Origin: Bog-473 sp963828505
Lineage (GTDB): Bacteria; Actinomycetota; Acidimicrobiia; Acidimicrobiales; RAAP-2
Assembly: GCA_963828505.1 (NCBI GenBank)
Contig: CAWHFM010000007.1
Coordinates: forward strand, 310,001-374,000
Reading direction: 5' to 3'
Length of the DNA stretch: 64,000 nt
Positions 50,660-60,050 of the stretch are shown in pieces. How positions within the stretch are numbered: position 1 is the stretch's first letter; each line of letters opens with the position of its first letter. A program made the position numbers and the translations under genes. The notes under the pieces were generated by a model. It searched no databases, had not been told where the DNA came from, and was given only the letters and a program-made list of their open reading frames with translations.

Positions 50660-52018
50660 GTGACGAGCCACCCCCCCCTGGCCCCGTGGACCCCCGCGTC
50701 CTGGCGCCAATTCCCCGCGGCGCAGCAGCCCGAGTGGCCCGATGCAGACGCTCTGAAGAAGGCCGAGGCGCGGCTCTCCGCCGTCCCGCCCCTCGTCTTC
50801 GCCGGCGAGGCCCGTCACCTCACAGCGCAGCTGGCCGACGTGGCCAACGGCGAGGCCTTTCTGCTCCAGGCCGGCGATTGTGCCGAGTCCTTCGCCGAGT
50901 TCTCGGCCGACGCCATCCGGGACAAGCTCAAGATCATCCTGCAGATGGCGGTGGCGCTGACCTACGCCGCCGGTGTCCCCGTGGTCAAGGTCGGCCGCAT
51001 CGCCGGGCAGTTCGCCAAGCCGCGCTCGGCCGCCACCGAGCAGATCGGCGACGTGGAGCTCGATTCCTTCCGCGGCCACATGGTCAACGACGAAGCCTTC
51101 GAGGCCGAGGCCCGCCGCCCCGACCCCGAGCGCCTGGTCGCGGCCTACCAGCAGTCGGCATCGACGCTGAACCTGCTGCGCGCCTTCACCAAGGGTGGCT
51201 TCGCCGACCTGTCCCAGGTGCACCTGTGGAACCAGCAGTTCGTCGCGTCGTCCACAGAGGGGCGCCGCTACGAGCGGATCGCGTCGGAGATCGACCGCGC
51301 GCTTCGCTTCATGGCGGCCTGCGGCATCGACCTCGGCGCGGAGGAGGGGCTGCACCACGTGGACTTCTGGACCAGCCACGAAGCGCTGATCCTGCCCTAC
51401 GAGGAGTGCCTCACCCGGCGCGACTCGCTGACCGGCGACTGGTACGACTGCTCGGCGCACCTGGTGTGGATCGGCGATCGCACGCGGCAGCTCGACGGCG
51501 CCCACGTCGAGTTCTTCTCGGGGATCTGCAACCCGGTGGCCTGCAAGATCGGCCCGACCTGCACCAGCGCCGACGTGCTCGCGCTCTGCGACCGCCTGAA
51601 CCCGGACCGCCTGCCGGGTCGGCTCACCCTCGTCACCCGCTTCGGCGCGAGCCGCATCGAAGAGCTCCTGCCGCCGATCGTCCGCGCCGTCGAGGGCGCG
51701 GGCCACCCGGTGGTGTGGGTCTGCGACCCCATGCACGGGAACACCTTCACCAGCGAAGGCGGTCGCAAGACGAGACGGTTCGACGTCATCCTCGGGGAGG
51801 TGCGCTCGTTCTTCGCCGTGCACCGCGACGAGGGAACGTGGCCGGGCGGGGTCCACGTGGAGCTGACGGGCGAGGACGTCACCGAATGTCTCGGCGGGGC
51901 CGAGGAGATCTTCGAGGGAGATCTCGACGCGCGCTACACGACCGCGTGTGACCCGCGCCTGAACGCGCGACAGTCTCTGGACCTCGCCTTCCGGGTGGCC
52001 GAGTTCCTCCGCTCGTGA
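50660..52018 (+). CDS. aroG: Class II 3-deoxy-7-phosphoheptulonate synthase
   Basis: A 452-residue plant-type DAHP synthase that condenses phosphoenolpyruvate and erythrose 4-phosphate, the first step to aromatic amino acids. Motifs: LLQAGDCAESFAEFSADAIR, VVKVGRIAGQFAKPRSAATE, RGHMVN, GLHHVDFWTSHEALILPYEE, VEFFSGICNPVACKIGPTCT and WVCDPMHGNTFTSEGGRKTR. The length is as in other actinobacteria. Start GTG 50660-50662. The next gene overlaps its stop by 4 nt. The gene symbol is used for the class as in mycobacteria. Confidence 0.95.
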   Translation: MTSHPPLAPWTPASWRQFPAAQQPEWPDADALKKAEARLSAVPPLVFAGEARHLTAQLADVANGEAFLLQAGDCAESFAEFSADAIRDKLKIILQMAVALTYAAGVPVVKVGRIAGQFAKPRSAATEQIGDVELDSFRGHMVNDEAFEAEARRPDPERLVAAYQQSASTLNLLRAFTKGGFADLSQVHLWNQQFVASSTEGRRYERIASEIDRALRFMAACGIDLGAEEGLHHVDFWTSHEALILPYEECLTRRDSLTGDWYDCSAHLVWIGDRTRQLDGAHVEFFSGICNPVACKIGPTCTSADVLALCDRLNPDRLPGRLTLVTRFGASRIEELLPPIVRAVEGAGHPVVWVCDPMHGNTFTSEGGRKTRRFDVILGEVRSFFAVHRDEGTWPGGVHVELTGEDVTECLGGAEEIFEGDLDARYTTACDPRLNARQSLDLAFRVAEFLRS

Positions 52019-53547
52019 TACGGCGCCTGGCGCTCGCCGTCCTGCTGGCGGCGCTCAGCCTCACCGCGCTGACCGGGGTCGTGGCGACCCAGCACGCCAA
52101 GCCCGCGGGCGCGCTTTCGCGCCAGACGCCGGGGTACTGGCTCGTGGCCTCGGACGGTGGGATCTTCAGCTTCGGTGGTGTGCCGTTCTACGGCTCGACC
52201 GGGAGCCTGCACCTGAACGCGCCGATCGTGAGCATGGCATCGACGCCCGACGGGGGTGGCTACTGGTTGGTCGCGGCCGACGGGGGCATCTTCAGCTTCG
52301 GCGACGCCCACTTCTACGGGTCCACGGGCAGCTTGCACCTGAACGCGCCGATCGTCGGCATGGCGTCGACACCCGACGGGCGTGGCTACTGGCTGGTGGC
52401 CTCGGACGGTGGGATCTTCAGCTTCGGCGACGCGTTCTTCTACGGGTCGACCGGGAGCCTGCACCTGAACCAGCCGGTCGTGGGCATGTCGGCGACGGCG
52501 TCGGGCAACGGATACTGGCTGGTGGCGGCGGACGGGGGCGTCTTCGCCTTCGGCAACGCCGGGTTCTGGGGCTCGGTGCCCGGCATCCTCCAGCCCGGCC
52601 AGTCGCTCGACAAGCCGGTGGTGAGCATCATCACGGCGTCGAACGGCGCCGGCTACTTCATGGTGGCGGCAGACGGCGGGACCTTCAGCTTCGGGTCCGC
52701 GCCGTTCTACGGCTCTCTCGGGGGGCTGCCGCTCAGGGCCCCGATCGTGGCGGCTGCGTCGACGTATGTCGGCAACGGCTACTGGTTCACCGACGACACC
52801 GGGCTGGTGTCGAACTTCGGCTATGCCGAGTACGACGGGTCGGCACCCTCACCGCTCAACCGGCCGATCGTCGGGATGGCCGTGGGACCGGGGAACGGCA
52901 CGTTCGAGGGCGACCCGTACCCTCCGGGGGCCTACGGCTACGACGTCAGTGTCTACCAGTGCGGGAACCTGCCGACCGGCGACCACCAGATCGCCATCGT
53001 GCAGGTGGACGGGGCGTCGGCGGCGGCGACCAACCCGTGCCTGGGCCAGGAGGCGGCGTGGGCCGGCGGCGGGCTCAACCTCTACACCTTCTTGACCTAC
53101 GGCACCTCGGCCACGCCCGAGCCGGGCTGCAACGGCGACCAGGCTTGTAACGAGGGGTACGCGGCCGGCATCCACGCCTTCGACGACGCGCGGGCTGCCG
53201 GCGTGGACACGTCGGTCTCGTGGTGGCTCGACGTGGAATCCGATGGCCACTGGTCGGGGAACCCCGGGGAGAACGTGGCGCTCATCAAGGGCGCGCTCAC
53301 CGCCCTGCACGAGACCGAGGCGGTGGCGAACGTCGGCATCTACGCCAGCCCCGGCGTGTGGAACAGCATCGTCGGCGACTACCAGCCCGACATCCCCTAC
53401 TGGATGGCCGACTACCTCGACCCGCCGAGCGGACCGGCCTCGTGCGCCGACTACGCCCGCTGGTTCGCACAGGAGCGGCTTCCGTTCGGGCCGCTCGAGG
53501 TCGTGCAGTACGGCAGTGCGCAGTACGACGAGGACTACTCCTGCTGA
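52015..53547 (+). CDS. Secreted propeller-like repeat protein with glycoside-hydrolase-like C-terminal domain
   Basis: A 510-residue exported protein. The N-terminus MIRRLALAVLLAALSLTALT is a signal peptide. Residues ~38-300 contain about six repeats of ~45 residues built on GYWLVAxDGGIFSFGDAxFY and GSTGSLHLNAPIVGMASTP; this spacing fits a beta-propeller. The last ~200 residues have AYGYDVSVYQCGNLPTGDHQ, SVSWWLDVESDGHW, VGIYASPGVWNSIVG and PYWMADYLDP, the pattern of the GH25/DUF1906-type lysozyme-like barrel, with the WLDVE acid likely catalytic. The start GTG overlaps the DAHP synthase stop. A cell-wall-acting or wall-binding role is inferred. Confidence 0.8.
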   Translation: MIRRLALAVLLAALSLTALTGVVATQHAKPAGALSRQTPGYWLVASDGGIFSFGGVPFYGSTGSLHLNAPIVSMASTPDGGGYWLVAADGGIFSFGDAHFYGSTGSLHLNAPIVGMASTPDGRGYWLVASDGGIFSFGDAFFYGSTGSLHLNQPVVGMSATASGNGYWLVAADGGVFAFGNAGFWGSVPGILQPGQSLDKPVVSIITASNGAGYFMVAADGGTFSFGSAPFYGSLGGLPLRAPIVAAASTYVGNGYWFTDDTGLVSNFGYAEYDGSAPSPLNRPIVGMAVGPGNGTFEGDPYPPGAYGYDVSVYQCGNLPTGDHQIAIVQVDGASAAATNPCLGQEAAWAGGGLNLYTFLTYGTSATPEPGCNGDQACNEGYAAGIHAFDDARAAGVDTSVSWWLDVESDGHWSGNPGENVALIKGALTALHETEAVANVGIYASPGVWNSIVGDYQPDIPYWMADYLDPPSGPASCADYARWFAQERLPFGPLEVVQYGSAQYDEDYSC

Positions 53548-53589
53548 GCGAGGCCCGGCCGACGCGGCGCATCGGGTTCGTCTCGAGGC

Positions 53590-54768
53590 CTATGGCGTCG
53601 CCTGGACCGCGGCGACGTTGCGGCTGGTGGAGCTGACCTGGTTCACGTTCGTGAGCACGATCGTCGGCGAGATGACGTTGCCACCGATCGACCCGACGCC
53701 CGCCTCGCCATCGTTGTTCTCGCCGCACACCCACAGGTGCCTGTTCGTGTCGAGCATGTACGTGGTTCCGCCGCCGCTGCTGTAGGTGCTCCACGTGGAA
53801 CGATCCGGTGGCGTGATGAGCTCAGGGGAAGTCATAGCCGGTGTCGTGCGCCCGTCGCAGAGCTGCCCGTAGAGGTCGCTGCCCCAAGCCATGATCCTGT
53901 GATCCGAGAGAGTGACGAAGGACTGGCCGTCCTTGGCCGTGTTGCCGCCGACGGTGCCCGAGACGACTGAACCCCCGAGGGGGACCTGGACCGGGACGTC
54001 ACTGTTCGTCCCGGCGCCGATACCGAGCTGCCCGTAGCTGTTGTTGCCCCAATCGAACCAAGCGCCCGTCGACGTCAGCGCGGCGGTATCGGCGAAAGAG
54101 CTGTAGAGCTTCATCACCCCGGCGAGGTTGACCGAGACCGGCAGGGTCGATGACCGCGTACTTCCGTCGCCCAGCTCGCCGTCGAATCCGCTCCCGCAGC
54201 TGAAGACCTGGCCGTCCGCCAGGTAGCTGGCGTGCTGCCCGGCACCGGTCGCCGCGGTGACGTCGGTGAACGGCAGGAGCTGCGGCCGGAGCATGACCTC
54301 GGTGTTCCCCAGGCAGAGCGAACCTGAGCTGTCGTCACCCCAGCCCCAGACGCGTCCGAGCGAGTCGACGGCCATGCCGGTGGCGTACGGCATGGGCGAG
54401 GGCAGCCAGGCGATCGAGACGCCCTGCGGGAACTGCACCTGAACGGGCGTGGTGAACGAACTTGTGGTCGTTCCGTCGCCCAGCTCGCCGAGATCGTTCG
54501 CACCGAAGGCGTAGACCCTGCCGTCCGTCCCGTCGGTGCCGTCACTTGCGAGCACATATGTGGCGGCGTTGGAGGTGTCGACCTGCTCGATGGTGCCGGG
54601 TATGCCGGTGATCGGTGTCGGCGTGTCGACCTTCGTGCTGACAGGACCCTTCTCTCCGAAGTCGCCCCAGTTGTACAGAGTTTGCGTCGGTTGAGCACCG
54701 GTCGGTGTCGCGGCAGCGATGCCGACCAGGGCGCAGAGCGGCGCGGCACATGCAGCGAGAAGTTTCAC
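53590..54768 (-). CDS. Secreted RCC1-repeat protein
   Basis: A 392-residue exported protein with signal VKLLAACAAPLCALVGIAAA. Most of the rest is RCC1-type propeller: blades recur as YAFGANDLGELGDGTTTSS, WGWGDDSSGSLCLGN, FSCGSGFDGELGDGSTRSS, DWGNNSYGQLGIGAGTNS, MAWGSDLYGQLCDGRTTPA and WVCGENNDGEAGVG. A seven-bladed fold is likely. In bacteria such proteins are often extracellular, with unknown binding partners. GTG 54766-54768 follows a weak AGGTCC. It is convergent with the hydrolase-like gene. Confidence 0.82.
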   Translation of the reverse strand: MKLLAACAAPLCALVGIAAATPTGAQPTQTLYNWGDFGEKGPVSTKVDTPTPITGIPGTIEQVDTSNAATYVLASDGTDGTDGRVYAFGANDLGELGDGTTTSSFTTPVQVQFPQGVSIAWLPSPMPYATGMAVDSLGRVWGWGDDSSGSLCLGNTEVMLRPQLLPFTDVTAATGAGQHASYLADGQVFSCGSGFDGELGDGSTRSSTLPVSVNLAGVMKLYSSFADTAALTSTGAWFDWGNNSYGQLGIGAGTNSDVPVQVPLGGSVVSGTVGGNTAKDGQSFVTLSDHRIMAWGSDLYGQLCDGRTTPAMTSPELITPPDRSTWSTYSSGGGTTYMLDTNRHLWVCGENNDGEAGVGSIGGNVISPTIVLTNVNQVSSTSRNVAAVQATP

Positions 54769-54875
54769 CTGGACCTACGTTTCCTCTGTCTCACTCGGCG
54801 CGTGCCGGCGGCGCAATACAGTTCGTTCCTTCGATCACGTCGTCGGCCCGAGCCGACCCGGGGACGATTCGGTGC

Positions 54876-56582
54876 TCAGGTCAGGGTGAACTTGCCCTTG
54901 GCGGCGAGGTCCGACGACGTCGACACGCTCAGTGTCTTCTTGCCGGTCGACTTCGCGTTCTTGACCTTCCCCACGACGACCGAGACCTTGTCGCCGGCGC
55001 GGATGTCCAGTCCGGGATTCTGTATGACGACGCCGTTGGTCTGAACCGACCCACAGGCGGTCGTACCGGTGTTCGTCGTGACGTCGGTCACGGCGTAGGT
55101 GCACGTGGAGGGGAACACCGTCCCGCTCGGTCCGACGAGTGTGATCGTCCCGTAGTCCTGGTCGAGGGCGCCGGTCGCGCTCGTCGTGAAGGCGACGGTG
55201 TACTTCGACTTGCTCCCGACCGTCGTGACCGACAGCTTCACCGACAGGCCCGACACGGGGCTGGCGGGAACGAGGGAGAACGACGTGCTCGCCGGGAGGT
55301 CGGACGAAGTCGACACGGTGAGGTTCTGCGGGCCGGTCGACGGCGCGCTGGCGACCTCGACCGCGGTGACGTGCACGGTGTCGCCACCCCGGATGCTGAT
55401 GCCGCCCATCTCGAGGGTCACCGACGAGCCTGACACCCCGGTCGGGCACGTCGTCGTCGACTGGTTCGTGGTGACATCGGTCAGGACGTAGCTGCAGTTG
55501 TCCGGGAAGTCGGTCGAGCCCGACGTGGAAAGGGTGATCGTCCCGTAGTTCAGATCGAGGGCCCCGGTCGAGCTGGTGGTGAAGCCGGCGGTGTAGTCCA
55601 CCTCGGTGGCGCCGGCAGCGGTCGTGGAGAGGCTGACCGACACCCCGGTCACCGGGCTGGCCGCCACCAGGGAGAACGTCGCGCTCGCCGGGAGGTCGGA
55701 CGAGGTCGACACGGTAAAGCTCTGGGAGCCGGTCGAGGGTGCGTTGGCGACCTCGACCGCCGTGACCTGCACGGTGTCGCCACCCCGGATGTTGATGCCG
55801 CCCGTCTCGATCGTGACCGACGAACCCGACACCCCGGTCGGGCACGTCGTCGTCGTCTGGTTCGTGGTGACGTCGTCCAGTGCGTAGCTGCAGTCGTCCG
55901 TGAAGTCGGTCGATCCCGACGTGGAGAGGGTGATCGTCCCGTTGTTCAGATCGAGGGCTCCGGTCGAACTGGTGGTGAAGCCGGCGATGTAGTTCACCTC
56001 GGTGGCGCCGGCGGCGGGTGTGGAGAGGCTGACCGACACCCCGGTCACCGGGCTGGCCGCCACCAAGGAGAAGGTCGTGCTGGCGGCGAGGTCGGACGAG
56101 GTCGAAACGGTCATGTTCTGGGAGCCGGTCGACGGCGAGCTCACCACCTCGACCGCCTGGACCTTGACGCTGTCGCCGTGATGGATGTTGATCCCGGTCG
56201 TGATGGTCACCGTCGAGCCGGAGACGCTGGTCGGGCAGGTGTTGGTCGACGCGCCGGTCGTCACGTCGGTCACCGTGTAGCTGCAGTTGTCGGCGAACAC
56301 GGTCGGTCCGGACGTAGCGAAGGTGATCGTGCCCGTGTTGGAGAGCGCACCGGTGGCACTCGTGGTGAAACCGATGGTGTAGTCCACCTGAGACGCACCG
56401 GCCGCGTTCGTCGAGAGACTCACCGAGACGCCCGACACCGATCCGGGCCCAGCGGCGCCGGCGGCGCCGGCACCGACGACAACCGCCGCGCCGGCCAGGA
56501 CGCTGACGAGCCCGAGCGAAACGAGCAACCGGCAGCCGCGCCGCCTGACGTTGTCCAACGCGCGAGCGTCGAAGAGTTTCAT
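54876..56582 (-). CDS. Secreted protein with four tandem ~130-residue modules
   Basis: A 568-residue exported protein. Residues ~15-45 (GCRLLVSLGLVSVLAGAAVV) form the signal helix. The rest is four modules, each beginning with a GVSVSLST-type strand (xAGATEVDYTAGFTTSSTGA), continuing with TITLSTSGSTDFPDNCSYVL, a Cys pair in CSY...TTTCPTGVSGS, and ending with GDTVHVTAVEVASAPSTGPQ and TVSTSSDLPASTSFSL. Modules 2 and 3 are nearly identical and module 4 is the most divergent. Each has two Cys that may pair. No domain name was recognised; it looks like a stalk of immunoglobulin-like folds. ATG 56580-56582 is chosen because the signal peptide starts there. Confidence 0.8.
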   Translation of the reverse strand: MKLFDARALDNVRRRGCRLLVSLGLVSVLAGAAVVVGAGAAGAAGPGSVSGVSVSLSTNAAGASQVDYTIGFTTSATGALSNTGTITFATSGPTVFADNCSYTVTDVTTGASTNTCPTSVSGSTVTITTGINIHHGDSVKVQAVEVVSSPSTGSQNMTVSTSSDLAASTTFSLVAASPVTGVSVSLSTPAAGATEVNYIAGFTTSSTGALDLNNGTITLSTSGSTDFTDDCSYALDDVTTNQTTTTCPTGVSGSSVTIETGGINIRGGDTVQVTAVEVANAPSTGSQSFTVSTSSDLPASATFSLVAASPVTGVSVSLSTTAAGATEVDYTAGFTTSSTGALDLNYGTITLSTSGSTDFPDNCSYVLTDVTTNQSTTTCPTGVSGSSVTLEMGGISIRGGDTVHVTAVEVASAPSTGPQNLTVSTSSDLPASTSFSLVPASPVSGLSVKLSVTTVGSKSKYTVAFTTSATGALDQDYGTITLVGPSGTVFPSTCTYAVTDVTTNTGTTACGSVQTNGVVIQNPGLDIRAGDKVSVVVGKVKNAKSTGKKTLSVSTSSDLAAKGKFTLT

Positions 56583-57233
56583 CAGTTTTCCGCCTTTCGC
56601 CTGACCTGCGTCGATGCTGTCTACCAGATCGTCGTCGTCGCCGGCAACAGGTGATGAGGCGCGACGCCGAGCCTCACCGAGCAATGTCGAACATGTCTGC
56701 AGCCGGGATGTCAACAGCGCGGCGGCGCGCGAAACCGATTCCCGCGTGGCGGCAAGCGGTCGCTCCGGCCTGTCCATGTCGACGCCGACACGTCCGTGCG
56801 CGCCACGCCCGACGAGCTCGTGCGCCGTGGCGACGTCCGTCATCGGGAACCGGTGTGCGCCTCTCGATTACAGCTCGCCCGCGAGCAGTGCTTCGGTCAG
56901 GAGCGCGCGGCAACGACTTCGACCTCGGGCGCGACGGCATCGCTTCTGAAAAGTCGGACAGTCGTGTCCCAGACGCCCAGTGGCCGGTGCGGAATAGCTG
57001 CGCCACTGTCCGACCTCGGGGCGGAGCAGATCACCGCGCCGACGGTGAGGAACTCCGAATCGCGAACCTGGCGGCAAAATCGATCTCCCCCACCCGGGAC
57101 GAGCACCGCGAGTCCCTCCAGTGGACCGTCGGAAAACGTACGGTGTGCGTTGATCCCGGTGATACCGAGGCGCGCCGTCGACCCCGATTGCTCGCACCGT
57201 CGCTCCCAACGGAGGCAGGCTCAAGGAATGGCC
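56583..57233. other. 651-bp spacer between divergent genes
   Basis: No gene is recognised. Several frames are open on both strands without protein-like patterns. The region must hold the promoters of the modular protein (leftward) and of the methyltransferase (rightward), but no consensus -35/-10 pair stands out. Confidence 0.4.
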
Positions 57234-58010
57234 ATGAACCCGTCGACTCAGTATGCGACCGACCGCAACCTCGCCTCACGCCAGCGACTGTGGTGGACAG
57301 GCCGTCGGGTGCCCGAGTTCGATCTCTTCTCTTGGGTGCTCGACCTCGCCGGGATCACTCAGGGAAGCACCCAGAGCGTTCTCGATGTCGGCTGCGGCAA
57401 CGGTGCCTATGAGCGCGCCCTCGTCGAGACGGGGCACCGGGGTCCGCGGGTGGCGTTGGACCTCTCCGCCGGGATGCTGCCATCGATCGCCGATGCGGCG
57501 CCCGTCGTGGCGGACGTTCAGGCCCTTCCCTTTGGGCGGGGGTGCTTTGATCTCGTGCTCGCACCTCACATGCTGTACCACGTGCCTGACATCTTGGCTG
57601 CAGCCACGGAGATCCGGCGAGTCCTTCACCCCGACGGGGTGTTCGTCGCCGTCACGAACAGCGTCTCGAACCTTCAGGAACTCAGAGCCCTCGTCGAAGC
57701 AGCGGTTGGCACGGACTGGAGGATGCTCCGCCCATCAGACCAACGCTTCAGCATGGAGGGTGGAGCTGCGCTGCTGTCGTCTGCGTTCAGGTCGGTCGTC
57801 CGCCTCGACTGCCCCCCGAGCCACCTCGTCGTGACGGATGTCGATGCCCTGGCCGAGTATGTGGCCAGCGTGGCGGACCACTACGAGTCCGAGGTGGACA
57901 TTCCTTGGGTCGACGTCGTCCGCCGCGTCCACGAGCTGGCTCGTGCGGAAGTCTCAGCAGCCGGTGAATTGAGATTCGGTACTGGGGCAGGCGCCTTCGT
58001 TTGCCGCTGA
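57234..58010 (+). CDS. Class I SAM-dependent methyltransferase
   Basis: A 258-residue enzyme with the Rossmann-like methyltransferase fold: motif I SVLDVGCGNGAYERALVETG, acidic loop RVALDLSAGMLPSI, motif II ADVQALPFGRGCFDLVLAPH and post-motif VLHPDGVFVAVTNS. This is the methyltransferase-11 type that acts on small molecules or lipids; the acceptor is unknown. ATG 57234 has AAGGA at 6-nt spacing; ATG 57228, two codons earlier, is the alternative. It faces the sulfotransferase gene tail to tail. Confidence 0.85.
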   Translation: MNPSTQYATDRNLASRQRLWWTGRRVPEFDLFSWVLDLAGITQGSTQSVLDVGCGNGAYERALVETGHRGPRVALDLSAGMLPSIADAAPVVADVQALPFGRGCFDLVLAPHMLYHVPDILAAATEIRRVLHPDGVFVAVTNSVSNLQELRALVEAAVGTDWRMLRPSDQRFSMEGGAALLSSAFRSVVRLDCPPSHLVVTDVDALAEYVASVADHYESEVDIPWVDVVRRVHELARAEVSAAGELRFGTGAGAFVCR

Positions 58011-58059
58011 AGCACCCCCTCGGAGGGACGTGGATGCGTCTCTGTGGCACCTTTCGGCC

Positions 58060-58824
58060 CTACAACCATTGTTCGTGCTGCCGGAATCGATCCAACCACT
58101 CGTCGTTGATGCTGTCCGTTTGCCGATTCGTCCTCGGACGAGGAATCTCAATCGTGTGGTCGAGGTCGAGGTGCCGCAGTACACGACGAACCGTCGGCTC
58201 GTACCCATCCGTCGTCGAGAGGTCTTCATAGACGACCTCGAGCGGTTCGACGCCTAGCTTCTCGTACAACTCGAGCCAGGCGTTCTCACCCCGGGCTATC
58301 AAGTCCATCATTCCGACGATCACGTCGTATTGGAAGACCGGCTCACGGACGGGACGCGCCGGTTCATGGTCCGAGACGACCCACACATTGTCTTCGGCTG
58401 CCCGAAGCCATGAGATGGCTTGGCGTAGTCGATCGCGACGGACGACGTGCACGACGCGGAGCCCGGGAAACACCGCCGCGAAGATCTCCTCGACGCGTGC
58501 TCGGGAGAAGCGCGGCATTTCCTGGAACGTCTCCATGGCCCACCCGACGTAGTTCCACATGAACTTCGCGGCGAAGACGCCGTTGGGCGTTGAGCCGACG
58601 CGATACACCAGCCGAAGGAACTCCTCGCGCTCGCTGACTCCGTGCCGGCGGGCCAATGGTCCGTCTTCCCAGAAGGTCGCCCTTGGCGAGAAGGCCTCCG
58701 GGGGCCCGGTGACGAAGTACTCGTCCGGATGGCCGGCTATTCCGGTATCCGAAAGGGAACGGGACAACAGCGTGGACCCGCAGCGGGCGTTGGCACAGAT
58801 GAGATAGCACCTGGGTACTCCCAT
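58060..58824 (-). CDS. Stf0-family sulfotransferase
   Basis: A 254-residue enzyme with the 5'-PSB loop in YLICANARCGSTLLSRSLSD, then GHPDEYFVTG, KFMWNYVGWAMETFQEM and the 3'-phosphate-binding RRDRLRQAISWLRAAEDNVW. This matches trehalose 2-sulfotransferase Stf0 and related bacterial enzymes that move sulfate from PAPS to a sugar or lipid. The acceptor is unknown. ATG 58822-58824. Its place beside a methyltransferase suggests decoration of a glycolipid or glycan. Confidence 0.85.
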   Translation of the reverse strand: MGVPRCYLICANARCGSTLLSRSLSDTGIAGHPDEYFVTGPPEAFSPRATFWEDGPLARRHGVSEREEFLRLVYRVGSTPNGVFAAKFMWNYVGWAMETFQEMPRFSRARVEEIFAAVFPGLRVVHVVRRDRLRQAISWLRAAEDNVWVVSDHEPARPVREPVFQYDVIVGMMDLIARGENAWLELYEKLGVEPLEVVYEDLSTTDGYEPTVRRVLRHLDLDHTIEIPRPRTNRQTDSINDEWLDRFRQHEQWL

Positions 58825-58841
58825 CCTCTGACGGTACGGTC

Positions 58842-59903
58842 TCAGGACAGGGAGAGTGTGACGACGACGGCCGTCCCGTCGCTACCCACGGCCTCGCAGC
58901 GGGTGGCGGCGCACGAGATCCCGTCGAGGACGAGCGCGTGGCCGGGGACGGCGTGAACCGGGCCGGCCACCGACCCGGCGACACTCAGATAGACGGCCTG
59001 GCCGGCGGAGCCGTCGGCCGCACCCGAGGCACGTGTGCCGACGGCCACACACAATCGCGGTGACGCACACGACACGGCTTCGAGGACGGTGCCGGAGGAG
59101 CGCGGCAGGTCCACCAATCGTCCTGGCTTGCCATCTACCACGGTGAGCACGACCGCCGTCGGCGTGTTCACCCCCTTGAGGGGGTGGGTTCCTCGACCAA
59201 CCACCACGCAGTCGGACCGATCCGGACAGTCGATGCCGCTGAAGGTCGACGTCCCAGGTGGAACAACCCGGAATGGTCCGGGGACGCTCCCTGACACCGG
59301 AACCAGTACATCGTTGTACTTCCCGTTGGAAGTGGACCCCACGGCCTGGCACGCGGCGGGCACCGGGCAGTCGATGGCGTTGATGGATGTCGTGCCGGCA
59401 ACAGGATGGACCTGCGCCCCTGACGCCACGGCGCCTGCCGTCCCGGCTCGACCCCCGGCTTCGCACGTCGATCGACCCGGGCACGAGACAGCGCTCAGGG
59501 TCGACATCCGACCCAGCCGCTGCGGGGACCCGGGGATCCCCGCGGAGACGCTCACGGAGACGCCGTGTCCTTCGCCATCTCCCACGGCCTCGCAGGTCGT
59601 TGGCGTCGCACACGAGATGGCGTCGAGTGTTTTCGTGCCGCTGACCGTCCGCGGCTTCCCCGGCACTCCGTTCCTCACCGTCACCACGACACCCTCGCCC
59701 GTGGCGGTGGACGCGCCGACTGCTTCGCAGACCGTCGCCGTGGGACAGGAGATGGCCGTCAGCACGTCGACCCCGGAGACGGGCCGAGGGGCTGACACCG
59801 CACCTATCGATACTCCGGCGGGTGAAGAGGACGGGCCGCCCCCACCGCAGGCGGCCAGCATCGCCCCGAGCCCGACCACCAGCCCGGCTATGGCGATTCG
59901 CAC
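58842..59903 (-). CDS. Lipoprotein with seven Cys-pair repeats
   Basis: A 353-residue exported protein. VRIAIAGLVVGLGAMLAACG is a signal with lipobox LAAC. The body has seven repeats with two Cys each, for example AISCPTATVCEAVGAST, AISCATPTTCEAVGDG, AIDCPVPAACQAVGST and AVSCASPRLCVAVGTR, at ~45-residue spacing. This fits a seven-bladed propeller with disulfide-stapled blades. No function is assigned. GTG 59901-59903 follows GGAGAG by 8 nt; a TTG at 59999 is open but would sit inside a terminator hairpin. The Stf0 gene follows after 17 bp and may be in the same operon. Confidence 0.78.
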   Translation of the reverse strand: MRIAIAGLVVGLGAMLAACGGGGPSSSPAGVSIGAVSAPRPVSGVDVLTAISCPTATVCEAVGASTATGEGVVVTVRNGVPGKPRTVSGTKTLDAISCATPTTCEAVGDGEGHGVSVSVSAGIPGSPQRLGRMSTLSAVSCPGRSTCEAGGRAGTAGAVASGAQVHPVAGTTSINAIDCPVPAACQAVGSTSNGKYNDVLVPVSGSVPGPFRVVPPGTSTFSGIDCPDRSDCVVVGRGTHPLKGVNTPTAVVLTVVDGKPGRLVDLPRSSGTVLEAVSCASPRLCVAVGTRASGAADGSAGQAVYLSVAGSVAGPVHAVPGHALVLDGISCAATRCEAVGSDGTAVVVTLSLS

Positions 59904-59991
59904 CCGGGCTCTCTCCGGTCCGACACGGGTCGACGCCGGGCGGCCGGAACCGGCCGGCCGGAGGAACGTCTCGAAGCCGAGATTCACGGGC

Positions 59992-60033
59992 AGCACCAAC
60001 CTGGGGCAGATGCCGTGACCCCAGGTTGGTGCT
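59992..60033 (-). terminator. Strong stem-loop after the giant repeat gene
   Basis: AGCACCAACCTGGGG (59992-60006) pairs perfectly with CCCCAGGTTGGTGCT (60019-60033) across a 12-nt loop. It begins 18 bp after the stop of the giant gene on the same strand. No T-run follows, as is common in high-GC actinobacteria. It would isolate the lipoprotein/sulfotransferase genes from read-through. Confidence 0.7.
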
Positions 60034-60050
60034 CGACCCGTGCTGCTGCG

